From Enterococcus sp. 5H (lineage in GTDB: Bacteria > Bacillota > Bacilli > Lactobacillales > Enterococcaceae), in the NCBI RefSeq assembly GCF_028128615.1, contig NZ_AMDP01000021.1:124001-188000 (forward strand): DNA of 64,000 bases, written 5' to 3'. The translations under genes and the position numbers were made by a program. How positions within the stretch are numbered: position 1 is the first letter of the stretch; every line of letters starts with the position of its first letter. Shown piece after piece: positions 9,369 through 19,474 of the stretch. The notes below the pieces were generated by a model, which was not told where the DNA came from, did not search any database, and saw nothing but the letters and a program-made list of their open reading frames with translations.

Positions 9369-10124
9369 ATGAGTTTTAAAAAGAAAGATAATCAAACGTA
9401 TTATAATCCGATCCGCCGAGCTATTTTGAATCATCAGTTGATCGAGCCGGGAGATAAAGTGGCTATTGGTATGAGCGGTGGAAAAGATAGTACAAGCTTG
9501 CTGTATTTTCTCGACACAATTAGTAAACAAAAGCGTTTAGGTTTTGAATTTGAAATCGTGCCGATTACTTTAGTGATGGGATTTGACATGGATATTTCAC
9601 CACTGCAGGAATTTGTTGAAGGACTGGGTTATGAACTAGATATTGTACCGACAAATATTGCTCAAGTTGTTTTTGATATTCGTGAAGAACGCTCACCTTG
9701 TTCTTTATGTGCAAAACTGCGCCGCGGTATTCTCTATAAGCGCGCAAAGGAATTAGGCTGTAATAAAGTTGCTTTGGGACACCATTTGGATGATGCAATC
9801 GAAACGTACTTTATGAATTTTCTTTTTCATGGTCAATTAGCCAGTTTTGAACCACGCAGTCATTTGACTAAAACAGATATTACATTGATCCGTCCATTGC
9901 TGTATGTAGAAGAAAAACAAATTATTCAGTTTGTAAGTCGTGAGGAATTACCACTAATCTTTAATCCTTGTCCTGTTGATAAAAAAACGAAACGAGAAGA
10001 AATTAAGCATCTCGTCAGTAATTTAGCCCAAACATATCCTGATATCAGAGAAAAATTTGTAATGGGTATGGAACAAGGCTTATCAGAAAACTTTTGGACC
10101 AAATCAATGGTTCCAGCTAAATAA
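9369..10124 (+). CDS. TtcA-family tRNA 2-thiocytidine biosynthesis-like ATPase
   Basis: This is a PP-loop ATP pyrophosphatase with SGGKDS (residues 36-41 from the chosen start), a CxxC pair in SPCSLCAKLRR, and a further Cys in NPCPVDKK that can complete an Fe-S site as in TtcA. TtcA thiolates cytidine 32 of some tRNAs. An in-frame ATG at 9333 overlaps the stop of the previous gene, but AAAAAGGAG lies six bases before 9369, so I prefer that start (251 aa). The pairing with an LtaS-like gene has no obvious functional reason. Confidence 0.8.
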   Translation: MSFKKKDNQTYYNPIRRAILNHQLIEPGDKVAIGMSGGKDSTSLLYFLDTISKQKRLGFEFEIVPITLVMGFDMDISPLQEFVEGLGYELDIVPTNIAQVVFDIREERSPCSLCAKLRRGILYKRAKELGCNKVALGHHLDDAIETYFMNFLFHGQLASFEPRSHLTKTDITLIRPLLYVEEKQIIQFVSREELPLIFNPCPVDKKTKREEIKHLVSNLAQTYPDIREKFVMGMEQGLSENFWTKSMVPAK

Positions 10125-10136
10125 CTATAAAATTAG

Positions 10137-10275
10137 GAGGCTGAGACAAAAGCGTTTAGTTCTGAGAAATTGTTGTAATCGGAACGAAGTGCAGTAGCTG
10201 CTTTTTTCTCGCCGTTTATTCGGATCTAGTGAGTGTGACAAAACTGATCTTTAGTTTTGTCACACTCACTTTTTC
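10137..10275 (+). repeat. Dispersed intergenic repeat, copy 1
   Basis: This short version of the repeat family contains the blocks GACAAAAGCGTTTAG, GGAACGAAGTGCAG and CTCGCCGTTTATTCGG and ends in a strong hairpin. The same blocks recur at 13385-13666 (inverted), 21297-21364 (partial, inverted), 30573-30957 and 38097-38275. It has no coding capacity. Confidence 0.8.
10229..10275 (+). terminator. Rho-independent terminator within repeat copy 1
   Basis: The perfect 17-bp stem GTGAGTGTGACAAAACT (10229-10245) pairs with 10253-10269 and is followed by Ts. It ends transcription of the LtaS-like/TtcA-like unit. Confidence 0.85.
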
Positions 10276-10337
10276 ATTTCTGAATAGCAATTGTTTCAAA
10301 AGAAACAGAAATCTTTCTGAAAATCAACAACTTTCAT

Positions 10338-10366
10338 TTGAAAAACAATGAAAGAACAGGTATAAT
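10338..10366 (+). promoter_or_regulatory. SigA promoter of the cation ATPase transcript
   Basis: TTGAAA (10338-10343) and TATAAT (10361-10366) are separated by 17 bases. The transcript would begin about 60 bases before the riboswitch-like element. Confidence 0.7.
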
Positions 10367-10424
10367 TAACTTCAAGCAATAATTATTGGTGATTGATACT
10401 CAATCAATTGCCCGCATATTTATT

Positions 10425-10550
10425 TTCATGAGGGAGTAACTGACGGCGATAGCCGTGACAACATCACCAACTCCGAAAGAAATTTCTGGTGTTGTCTTAA
10501 ATGGTGAGACTTATGTATGTTCTATTTAGTTAGCATACACAGGTCTATTT
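10425..10550 (+). ncRNA. Probable yybP-ykoY (Mn2+-sensing) riboswitch
   Basis: The leader contains GAGGGAGTAACTG, a short ACGGC/GCCGT hairpin, a longer hairpin closed by GACAACA...GGTGTTGTC, then GTGAGACT, a TATGTATG/AGCATACA hairpin and AGGTCT followed by a T tract. The order (GGGAGUA motif, stacked hairpins, GAGAC-type loop, terminator) matches the yybP-ykoY class, which commonly precedes P-type cation ATPases, as at yoaB of Lactococcus lactis. Mn2+ binding would favour readthrough into the ATPase gene. No covariance search was possible. Confidence 0.7.
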
Positions 10551-10658
10551 TTTTTCGTTTTGGCTAGAAACGGATGACTTTATTCATTATCGTGTTCGTT
10601 TTGTACTATATGAAGTAAAATAGACTTAAGTAGCTGCAAATCACAGAGGAGGAAGAAC

Positions 10659-13370
10659 ATGTCAGAAGAAAAAAAGGTTCAATTATCTGAAGCATTCTAC
10701 ACGCAGTCAGAAGAAACAGTTTTACAAAAGCTGGAGACAACTGAAGCTGGCTTATCAGATCAAGAGGCCAAGAAAAGGTTAGAAAGTTATGGTGCAAACG
10801 CATTAGATGAAGGGAAAAAGAAATCAATCGTTGTGAAATTCTTTGAACAATTTAAAGATTTTATGATTATTGTCTTGCTTTTTGCAGCTGTGATTTCTGC
10901 AGTCTTTTCACATGATGTTGTTGATTCAATCATCATTTTATTAGTGGTTGTCTTAAATGCAATTTTTGGTGTGATTCAAGAAGCGAAAGCCGAACAAGCA
11001 ATCGAAGCATTAAAAGAAATGTCTTCGCCAAATGCGAATGTTCGTCGTGATGGTCATGTTATTACTGTTAAAAGTGACGAACTAGTCCCAGGTGATATCG
11101 TTTTACTTGAAGCAGGTGACGTAGTACCAGCGGATCTACGTTTGTTAGAAGCTGCCAGTTTAAAGATTGAAGAAGCAGCATTAACAGGTGAGTCTGTTCC
11201 GGTTGAAAAAGAAGCATCTGTCTTAGAAGGTACGCCTGAAGATATTGGGATTGGCGATCGAGTGAATATGGCATACTCTAATAGTAACGTAACTTATGGG
11301 CGCGGACTTGGTGTGGTTGTTGGTACAGGAATGAATACTGAAGTGGGTAAAATTGCTGGTATGTTAGCCAACGAACAAGAAACAGAAACACCATTAAAAC
11401 AAAACCTAAATCAATTAGGTAAAATGTTGACAATTGCAATTTTAATTATTGCAGCAATTATGTTTGTCGTTGGGATGATGAACGGCAGAACCTGGATCGA
11501 CATGTTATTAACATCAATTTCCTTAGCTGTTGCGGCAATTCCGGAAGGTTTACCAGCAATTGTAACGATTATTTTAGCTTTAGGAACTCAAAAAATGGCG
11601 AAGAAAAATGCGATTGTCCGCAAATTGCCAGCTGTTGAAACTCTAGGTAGTACGGATATCATTTGTTCCGATAAAACAGGTACATTAACCTTAAATCAGA
11701 TGACAGTTGAAGCACTTTTCACTGACAATAAAGTTGCACCTGCAACAGATGACGTTTCATTAGATAATATGGCATTAAAAATTATGAATTTTACTAATGA
11801 TACAAAAATTGCTCAAGATGGAACGTTAATCGGTGATCCAACTGAAACGGCTTTAGTTCAATATGGATTAGACCACGGTTTTAACGTAACGGAAAAAGTT
11901 GCAGCTGAACCTCGTGTGGCAGAAATTCCATTTGATTCTGATCGTAAATTAATGACGACTGTTCATCAATTAGCTGATGGCAAATTCTTAGTAGCTGTTA
12001 AAGGTGCGCCGGATGAGCTATTAAAACGTTGTAGCCAAGTATTATTAAATGGTCAGACAACTGCACTAGACGAAAAAGAGCGCAAAGAAGTTTTAACAAA
12101 CAATACGAAAATGGCAAAACAAGCACTACGTGTTTTAGGTATGGCGTATAAATTTGTTGATGCTGTTCCAGCTGAAATGGATTCTGATTTAGTTGAAAAA
12201 GACCTTGTCTTTGCTGGATTGGTTGGGATGATTGACCCAGAACGTAAAGAAGCGGCAGAAGCAGTAAAAGTTGCTAAAGAAGCAGGCGTTCGTCCGATTA
12301 TGATTACTGGTGACCACAGAGATACCGCTGAAGCGATTGCTGCTCGTCTTGGTATTATCAAGGAAGGCGACGATGATGCAGTTATTACTGGTGCTGAATT
12401 GAATGAATTATCAGATGAAGCATTCGCCAAAGTAGTTGAACATTATTCTGTATATGCTCGAGTTTCGCCTGAACATAAAGTTCGTATTGTGAAAGCATGG
12501 CAGCAAGAAGGTAAAGTTGTTGCGATGACTGGTGACGGTGTAAACGATGCACCAGCCTTAAAAGCAGCAGATATTGGTATTGGAATGGGAATCACAGGTA
12601 CTGAAGTATCAAAAGGTGCATCAGACATGGTTTTAGCGGATGATAATTTCTCTACGATCATTGTTGCTGTTGAAGAAGGACGCAAAGTCTTCTCAAATAT
12701 CCAAAAAACAATTCAATATTTACTTTCTGCCAACTTAGGTGAGGTTTTGACGCTCTTTATTGCAACGATGTTGGCTTGGGATACCTTATTACCTGTTCAC
12801 TTATTGTGGATTAACTTAGTAACAGATACCTTCCCAGCGATTGCTTTAGGTGTAGAGCCTGCTGAACGTGATGTTATGAGCCATGCACCACGTGGGAAAA
12901 AATCTAATTTCTTCTCTGGCGGTGTGTTAAGCAGTGTGATTTATCAAGGGATTGCCCAAGGTGCATTGACCTTAATTGTCTATAAAATGGCAATTGAATT
13001 CCCAGCCCATACAGCAGCAAATATGCCAAACCTATCAGCATCTGCCTTGTACGATTTACAGCATGGCGATGCGTTGACAATGGCTTTTGCGACATTAGGA
13101 TTGATCCAGTTGTTCCATGCGTTTAACGTTAAATCAATTTATCAATCTATTTTCAAGGTTGGCTTGTTTAGAAATAAATCATTTAACTGGGCAATTTTAG
13201 TGTCATTCTTGTTATTGGCAGCAACGATTGTCATTCCAGGATTCAATGATCTATTCAGTGTAACATCGCTAGATGCATACCAATGGGCAATTGTTGCAGG
13301 AACATCCTTTGCGATTATTCCAATTGTTGAGATTGTAAAATTTGTTCAACGTAGAATGGGTAAAGGTTAA
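10659..13370 (+). CDS. P2-type cation-transporting ATPase (Ca2+/Mn2+ efflux)
   Basis: This 903-residue membrane ATPase has all P-type hallmarks: TGES (177-180), the ion-site helix AAIPEGLP (292-299), the phosphorylated Asp338 in CSDKTGTLT, GDPTE, KGAPDELL, and the hinge MTGDGVNDAPALK. The PEGLP motif and the C-terminal helices with NLVTDTFPA place it with P2A (SERCA-like) pumps. The probable Mn2+ riboswitch upstream suggests Mn2+ export as its main job, as shown for related pumps in lactococci and streptococci, although Ca2+ transport is possible. It starts behind AGAGGAGG and is monocistronic. Confidence 0.92.
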   Translation: MSEEKKVQLSEAFYTQSEETVLQKLETTEAGLSDQEAKKRLESYGANALDEGKKKSIVVKFFEQFKDFMIIVLLFAAVISAVFSHDVVDSIIILLVVVLNAIFGVIQEAKAEQAIEALKEMSSPNANVRRDGHVITVKSDELVPGDIVLLEAGDVVPADLRLLEAASLKIEEAALTGESVPVEKEASVLEGTPEDIGIGDRVNMAYSNSNVTYGRGLGVVVGTGMNTEVGKIAGMLANEQETETPLKQNLNQLGKMLTIAILIIAAIMFVVGMMNGRTWIDMLLTSISLAVAAIPEGLPAIVTIILALGTQKMAKKNAIVRKLPAVETLGSTDIICSDKTGTLTLNQMTVEALFTDNKVAPATDDVSLDNMALKIMNFTNDTKIAQDGTLIGDPTETALVQYGLDHGFNVTEKVAAEPRVAEIPFDSDRKLMTTVHQLADGKFLVAVKGAPDELLKRCSQVLLNGQTTALDEKERKEVLTNNTKMAKQALRVLGMAYKFVDAVPAEMDSDLVEKDLVFAGLVGMIDPERKEAAEAVKVAKEAGVRPIMITGDHRDTAEAIAARLGIIKEGDDDAVITGAELNELSDEAFAKVVEHYSVYARVSPEHKVRIVKAWQQEGKVVAMTGDGVNDAPALKAADIGIGMGITGTEVSKGASDMVLADDNFSTIIVAVEEGRKVFSNIQKTIQYLLSANLGEVLTLFIATMLAWDTLLPVHLLWINLVTDTFPAIALGVEPAERDVMSHAPRGKKSNFFSGGVLSSVIYQGIAQGALTLIVYKMAIEFPAHTAANMPNLSASALYDLQHGDALTMAFATLGLIQLFHAFNVKSIYQSIFKVGLFRNKSFNWAILVSFLLLAATIVIPGFNDLFSVTSLDAYQWAIVAGTSFAIIPIVEIVKFVQRRMGKG

Positions 13371-13384
13371 TAAGTTAAAATATC

Positions 13385-13666
13385 TATTGAGTGGGACAAA
13401 ACTAAAAATCAGTTTTGTTTCACTCAATAGATCCAAATAAACGGCGAGAAAAAAGCAGCTACTGCACTTCGTTCCGATCACAACAATTTCTAAGAGCTAA
13501 AGCTCTAAGAATTGAAGGCTTCGGAAATAAGCTGAAATTCACAAAAATTTGAAAAGCACCTAGTAGGTACCAATCATCATCCATTTGCCAGCTCATGGTG
13601 ATTCTTGGCAATTTTCGTGAATCCCTTCTTATTTCTCGGAGCTAAACGCTTTTGTCTCAGCCTCTT
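13385..13666 (-). repeat. Dispersed intergenic repeat, copy 2 (inverted)
   Basis: This longer copy is in the opposite orientation to copy 1. A hairpin at 13385-13429 (GAGTGGGACAAAACT) comes first, followed by CCGAATAAACGG-type and CTTCGTTCCGATC blocks, a palindrome around AGAGCTAAAGCTCT, and CTCGGAGCTAAACGC at the far end. Its hairpin probably also terminates the ATPase transcript. The block between about 13500 and 13630 is shared with the long copy at 30573-30957. Confidence 0.8.
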
Positions 13667-13694
13667 TTTGTGTAAAAATTCTTTTTAAAAATTA

Positions 13695-13723
13695 TTGACA
13701 GCGCTATCTTTCTATGTTAAATT
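13695..13723 (+). promoter_or_regulatory. Promoter with overlapping cre site for the beta-glucoside operon
   Basis: TTGACA (13695-13700) has a weak -10 (TAAATT, 13718-13723) 17 bases downstream. TGACAGCGCTATCT at 13696-13709 matches the cre consensus at 13 of 14 positions and overlaps the -35 box, so CcpA would block transcription when preferred sugars are available. Confidence 0.6.
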
Positions 13724-13740
13724 AGTGCCATAGAACAACA

Positions 13741-13815
13741 GGAGTGTAACTGATACGATCAGGCACCACCAAGTCTATAGTAGGTAGTAGCTACTTTAGT
13801 TTGGTGTTTTTTTGT
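13741..13815 (+). promoter_or_regulatory. RAT antiterminator site and overlapping terminator upstream of licT
   Basis: GGAGTGTAACTG...CAGGCACCACC (13741-13770) is a close match to the ribonucleic antiterminator bound by BglG/LicT proteins (GGATTGTTACTG...GCAGGCAAAACC). Its 3' part overlaps the left arm of a terminator (CACCA...TTGGTG, then eight Ts). Active LicT would stabilise the RAT and permit transcription of its own gene. Confidence 0.85.
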
Positions 13816-13834
13816 TTTTTGAGAGGTGATGACG

Positions 13835-14671
13835 ATGTATACAACGGTTAAATCACTAAATAATAACTTAGTTTTAGTTACTGATGAGCACCAAGAAGAG
13901 TTGATTCTTTTTGGGAAAGGAATTGGGTTTAAAAAGAAAAAAGGCGATGCGATAACCTCTGATCTAATTGTAAAGATTTATCAAATGAAAGGGAGTCAAC
14001 CTGTTTCGATTTTGGATGAGATTTCGCCTGAAGTTCTTTCTGTAACAGGGAAAATCATTCAATTAGGAGAAGAAGGACTGAATCAAAAACTAAGCTCGAC
14101 AATTCTGATTTCTCTAGCAGATCACCTTCAATTTGCTATTGAAAGAAACCAAATGAATACACAGCTAAGTGAAAATACGCTGCAATGGGAAATTAAATTT
14201 TTGTATTATAAAGAATTCGAGTTGGGGAAAAAAGCATTAGAACTGGTGAAAGAAGAGCTAGGAATTGATTTGCCGGAGGCTGAGGCATCTTTTATTGCAC
14301 TGCATTTTGTGAATGCTCAAGACGATCAAGAATCAAAAAATGAAACCTTGCTGATCGCAAAGATTACCAAAAGTATGGTGAAAATTATCCAATCGTTATT
14401 TAATGTTTCTTTGAATAAAGAAAGTATCAATTATTCGCGTTTTGTCACTCATATTCGCTATTTTATGAATCGTCAGCTGCATAATAAGGTTGAGGCAAAA
14501 CAAAGTGATGGGAAACTTTATCTGATTATTCAAGAACAATACCAGAAAAGCTATGCTTGTGCATTGATGATCCGAGAGCTATTAAAGAAGGAATACAATT
14601 TAGTAATCAGTGATGATGAAATGATTTATCTGATTATTCATATCGAACGAGTAGTATCTGAAGCAAAGTAA
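13835..14671 (+). CDS. licT: LicT/BglG-family transcription antiterminator
   Basis: The 278-residue protein has an N-terminal RNA-binding (CAT) domain (about 1-55, with NNLVLVTDEHQEELILFGKGIGFKKKKGD) and two PTS regulation domains. PRD1 has LADHLQFAIER and PRD2 has a VTHIRYFMNR segment followed by LIIHIERV near the end. These His residues are the usual phosphorylation targets of EI/HPr and of the cognate IIB. The start at 13835 is preferred over GTG 13826 and ATG 13829 because GAGAGGTG is correctly spaced only there. It controls itself through the RAT upstream and the PTS genes through a second RAT. Confidence 0.9.
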   Translation: MYTTVKSLNNNLVLVTDEHQEELILFGKGIGFKKKKGDAITSDLIVKIYQMKGSQPVSILDEISPEVLSVTGKIIQLGEEGLNQKLSSTILISLADHLQFAIERNQMNTQLSENTLQWEIKFLYYKEFELGKKALELVKEELGIDLPEAEASFIALHFVNAQDDQESKNETLLIAKITKSMVKIIQSLFNVSLNKESINYSRFVTHIRYFMNRQLHNKVEAKQSDGKLYLIIQEQYQKSYACALMIRELLKKEYNLVISDDEMIYLIIHIERVVSEAK

Positions 14672-14681
14672 ATAATCAGTT

Positions 14682-14770
14682 CTAGGTGTGTAACAAGTAG
14701 GCATTAACCTAGGTGATATACGTAAACGAGCCATGAAATATGGACGGTTATTTATATCACCTAGGTTTTT
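14682..14770 (+). promoter_or_regulatory. Second RAT antiterminator and terminator upstream of bglP
   Basis: CTAGGTGTGTAACA...GTAGGCATTAACCTAG (14682-14712) is RAT-like but has a shorter apical loop than usual. Its end overlaps the 15-bp left arm of a terminator (AACCTAGGTGATATA with TATATCACCTAGGTT, then Ts). The same LicT probably acts here. Confidence 0.8.
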
Positions 14771-14800
14771 ATTTTATCAAAATGAGCGGAGGAATTAAGA

Positions 14801-16648
14801 ATGAACTACGAAAAAATGGCGCAAGAAATCATTAAAAATGTTGGTTCTGCAACAAATATAAAAGATGGCACCCATTGTTTTACCCGTTTACGCTTAGCTA
14901 TTAATGATAAAAAGAAAGTTGATTTAGAGGAATTGAAGAAAATTGATGGTGTGATTGACGCAAGATTTCAAAGTGGACAACTACAAGTGATTATTGGCAA
15001 CAATGTAGGAAAAGTATTTGAAAAAATTAGTCCTTATTTAACGAATTCAGATGAACCAGCCAAAGAAAAACAAAGTATTTTAGATACTGTTTTTACGACA
15101 ATCGCAGCAATTTTTACACCGATTTTACCAGCAATTATTGGAGCAGGTTTAATGAAAGGAATACTGCCTCTATTAGTAATGCTGAAACTAATTGTAGAAG
15201 GCAGCGATACGTATCAGATTTTAACAATTGTAGCAGATACAAGTTTTAATTTCTTACCTGTTTTAATTGCTGTTTCGGCTTCCAGAAGATTTAAAGTAAA
15301 TGAGTTTCTTGGTGTGACATTGGCGTGTTCTTTGTTATATCCTACAATTTTAAATGGTGAAGGTACGCTTTATTTATTCAATATAATTCCTATTCCCGTG
15401 ATGAGTTATACTTCTACGGTTATTCCTATCATTTTAGGCGTATGGGTGATGAGTTACGTGTACCGCGCAGTTGATAAAATTGTTCCAAGTGTTGTGAAAA
15501 TGATTTTTACGCCGTTATTGGTGTTATTAATTATGATTCCACTTACGTTAGCTGTATTTGGACCAATTGGCTTTTATATTGGTAAAGGTTTGGCAGTAGT
15601 TTCTTTATGGTTAGCTGAGACTGTACCATTTCTTTATGGAATAGTTATCGGTGGTTTTTATCCGTTGATTATCATGACAGGTATGCATTATGCCTTTTTC
15701 CCAATGATGTTGGAAAATGTTTCACGATTAGGATATGAAAATGGCTTTTTACCAATTAGCTTATTTGCCAACATTGCGATGGCTGCTGCAACATTAGCAA
15801 TCGCTTTTAAAGTTAAGAATAAAGAGATGAAAGAAATTTCTTATTCATCTGCTGTATCAGCTTTCTTCGGTATTACAGAACCGGCACTATATGGCGTAAT
15901 CTTAAAATATAAAAAAGCGTTATATGCTGTAATGATTGCTGGAGGAATAACGAGTTCAATCATGATAACCCTAGGCGTAAAAATGTTTTCGTTCTTAACA
16001 CCAGGAATTTTATCATTACCCGTTTTTGTAAATCCAGATGGAACAAGCAATAATTTTATTCTAGCACTGATTGGTATTGCTATAAGCGGTCTTTTGGCGT
16101 TCTTCATTACATTATTGGCAAAAATAGACTTTAATCCTAATTCTACTAAAGAGCAAGTTGAAGCGAGCAATCAAGCCAAAACGGAAAAAAATATTCCTGC
16201 TATATTAGCACCTGTTTCAGGAACAATTAAGAATTTAGAAGAATGTTCAGACAGCGTATTTTCAGAAGGTTTGTTAGGAAAAGGAATTGTTATTTTACCA
16301 GAAGAAGATCAACTTTTTGCCCCTTTCGATGGTGTAGTCAGTGCGCTTATGCCGGAAAAACATGCAATTGGCCTTACGTCAAAAGATGGTGTGGAATTAC
16401 TGATTCATATCGGAATTGATACGGTTGCAATGGGTGGGAAAGGGTTCAAAACATTTGTTTCTATTGGGGATACGGTTACTTCTGGTCAGAAGTTAGTAAT
16501 GTTTGACCGTCAATTGATTGCAAGTCTTGGGTATTCAATAGAAATTCCAATAATTGTAACAAATACTGCTAACTATTTTGAAATTGTACCTATGACTACA
16601 AATGAACAAGTCGTTGCCGGGGATGAATTGATTACAATTGTCAATTAA
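14801..16648 (+). CDS. bglP: PTS beta-glucoside-specific IIBCA component
   Basis: This 615-residue permease has the fused order IIB-IIC-IIA. IIB occupies about 1-85 with the phosphorylated Cys26 in DGTHCFTRLR. IIC (about 100-440) has about ten membrane segments and the PALYGVIL sugar-site region, and IIA (about 470-615) has His536 in LLIHIGIDTV. It imports and phosphorylates an aryl-beta-glucoside or cellobiose-like sugar. It stands between licT and a GH1 gene, the normal operon order, and starts behind GCGGAGG. Confidence 0.92.
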   Translation: MNYEKMAQEIIKNVGSATNIKDGTHCFTRLRLAINDKKKVDLEELKKIDGVIDARFQSGQLQVIIGNNVGKVFEKISPYLTNSDEPAKEKQSILDTVFTTIAAIFTPILPAIIGAGLMKGILPLLVMLKLIVEGSDTYQILTIVADTSFNFLPVLIAVSASRRFKVNEFLGVTLACSLLYPTILNGEGTLYLFNIIPIPVMSYTSTVIPIILGVWVMSYVYRAVDKIVPSVVKMIFTPLLVLLIMIPLTLAVFGPIGFYIGKGLAVVSLWLAETVPFLYGIVIGGFYPLIIMTGMHYAFFPMMLENVSRLGYENGFLPISLFANIAMAAATLAIAFKVKNKEMKEISYSSAVSAFFGITEPALYGVILKYKKALYAVMIAGGITSSIMITLGVKMFSFLTPGILSLPVFVNPDGTSNNFILALIGIAISGLLAFFITLLAKIDFNPNSTKEQVEASNQAKTEKNIPAILAPVSGTIKNLEECSDSVFSEGLLGKGIVILPEEDQLFAPFDGVVSALMPEKHAIGLTSKDGVELLIHIGIDTVAMGGKGFKTFVSIGDTVTSGQKLVMFDRQLIASLGYSIEIPIIVTNTANYFEIVPMTTNEQVVAGDELITIVN

Positions 16649-16683
16649 AAAAGGGATTATCTAACAATTAATCATATAAATAA

Positions 16684-18171
<1,488 letters not shown>

Positions 18172-18177
18172 CTGAAA

Positions 18178-18210
18178 AAGAAAGTCACGAATGAAGTGGC
18201 TTTCTTTTTT
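18178..18210 (+). terminator. Rho-independent terminator of the beta-glucoside operon
   Basis: AAGAAAGTCAC pairs with GTGGCTTTCTT with one wobble pair, followed by a T tract, eight bases after the stop codon. Confidence 0.8.
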
Positions 18211-18239
18211 CTTGATAAAAGTGTTAATGAAATTTTTAA

Positions 18240-18256
18240 GGTCAAAACAAGTCAAA
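18240..18256 (+). promoter_or_regulatory. CtsR operator
   Basis: GGTCAAAACAAGTCAAA matches the CtsR heptad direct repeat (GGTCAAANANRGTCAAA) at every defined position. It lies immediately upstream of the promoter (TGGACA 18261-18266, TATTAT 18283-18288) that leads to the clpP-like gene. This implies derepression on heat or protein stress. Confidence 0.85.
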
Positions 18257-18386
18257 AAAGTGGACAAATTTTCTGAATAAGGTATTATTAGTATAGAGAA
18301 TTAGCTTAGCAGGCTAGCTTTTCAGAAACTAGTTACTGTAAAGGTCAGTATTCTTATTTTTTGTTGAGAGTACTTGATATCTGTTC

Positions 18387-18645
18387 AGCTTTAAAAATTA
18401 TCTAGCTTCATGAGCTAATGTCTCGGGAAAAAGATAAAAATTGCGTGCAGCAGAAAACACTGCATTTAATTTTTCCTATTTTCCAGTCGGCATTATGCAA
18501 GCTCATTTAGCTTTAAAAATTATCTAGCTTAACAAGCTAGTCTTTCAGAAAAAAGATAAAAAATAATTATGGCAAAAAACACCACCTTTATTTTTCCTAT
18601 TTTTCGATCAAGACTAGACGAGCCTGTTTAGCTTTTAAAATTAGG
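18387..18645 (+). repeat. Tandem 121-122-bp repeats in the clpP leader
   Basis: Two diverged copies begin at 18387 and 18509 with AGCTTTAAAAATTATCTAGC, and a third start (AGCTTTTAAAATTA) falls at 18630 next to the ribosome site. Each unit carries AAAAAGATAAAAA and ATTTTTCCTATTTT blocks that can pair, so each may form a long hairpin in the 5' UTR. A partial related block (TTAGCTTAGCAGGCTAGC) precedes them. Confidence 0.7.
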
Positions 18646-18657
18646 AGGTCATTGGAC

Positions 18658-19245
18658 ATGAATTATTTAGATGAAAATGAAGAAAAAGAAGAACAGCAAC
18701 AGCCGAATGTTTTTATGAAAAAACTATTTGAAGAACGTACAATTTTAATTTATGGTGAAATCAATCAAGATTTGGCGAGAGAGGTAACATCTCAGTTACT
18801 TTTATTATCTGCAATGGGTGACGAGCCAATTAAAATCTTTATTAATAGTCAAGGTGGTCATGTGGAAGCTGGCGATACAATCCATGATATGATCAAATTT
18901 GTAAAACCTGAAGTAATCGTTGTTGGAACTGGTTGGGTAGCAAGTGCTGGTATTACAATTTACTTAGCTGCAGAGGCTAAAAACCGCTACAGCTTACCAA
19001 ATACACGTTACATGATCCATCAACCTGCTGGTGGTGTTCAAGGTCAAAGTACAGAAATCCAAATTGAAGCAAAAGAAATCATTCGTATGCGTGAACGTGT
19101 AAATCGTTTGATTGCTGCAGCCACAGGACAAACATATGAAAAAATTGCGAAAGATACTGATCGTAATTTCTGGATGTCAGCAGAAGAAGCAAAAGACTAT
19201 GGTATGGTTTCTAAAATCATCCAAACAAGTGATGAAATTTTATAA
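18658..19245 (+). CDS. clpP: Atypical ClpP-family protease subunit (ClpP1-like, Asn in place of catalytic Asp)
   Basis: This 195-residue ClpP-fold protein has INSQGGHVEAG for the oxyanion region, Ser96 in VASAG and His121 in YMIHQP. At the third triad position, which is Asp171 in mature E. coli ClpP, it has Asn170 (DTDRNFWMS). The N-terminus is acidic and Gln-rich, and the usual IPTVIE axial-loop segment is absent. Listeria ClpP1 has the same Asp-to-Asn change and works in mixed rings with ClpP2, so this is probably a regulatory second ClpP. ATG 18658 is chosen over TTG 18652 because of the GGAGG spacing. A CtsR operator lies upstream. Confidence 0.85.
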   Translation: MNYLDENEEKEEQQQPNVFMKKLFEERTILIYGEINQDLAREVTSQLLLLSAMGDEPIKIFINSQGGHVEAGDTIHDMIKFVKPEVIVVGTGWVASAGITIYLAAEAKNRYSLPNTRYMIHQPAGGVQGQSTEIQIEAKEIIRMRERVNRLIAAATGQTYEKIAKDTDRNFWMSAEEAKDYGMVSKIIQTSDEIL

Positions 19246-19319
19246 AAATTAAACTTGAACTAAGAGTGAGGATCAGATAGAAGAAATTACTTCTGTTCTT
19301 ACTGTTTATTAGAGTATAG

Positions 19320-19370
19320 TGTGTGGGGCAAAACGGCTCTTTCCGTTTTGCCCCACACATCTTCTTTTTT
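19320..19370 (+). terminator. Rho-independent terminator after the clpP-like gene
   Basis: A perfect 17-bp stem (TGTGTGGGGCAAAACGG, 19320-19336, with 19343-19359) is followed by a T-rich tail. It resembles the terminal hairpins of the dispersed repeat family. Confidence 0.85.
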
Positions 19371-19474
19371 TAGGCTAATAATGTGATTAAATCGGCATTT
19401 TGCAGATTCTTCTTGTCATAGACCCGTATAAAAGTGTAAAATTAATTGATTACCAAAAGAAAGTAGGAAATAGT

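Noticed and set aside
12053-12430. Long minus-strand frame of 125 codons inside the cation ATPase gene
   Set aside because: It lies antisense to a well-conserved gene, is rich in Ser/Ala/Ile from codon mirroring, and has no ribosome site.
18387-18645. CRISPR array from regular repeats
   Set aside because: There are only two to three diverged 121-bp units without unique spacers, and no cas gene is nearby.
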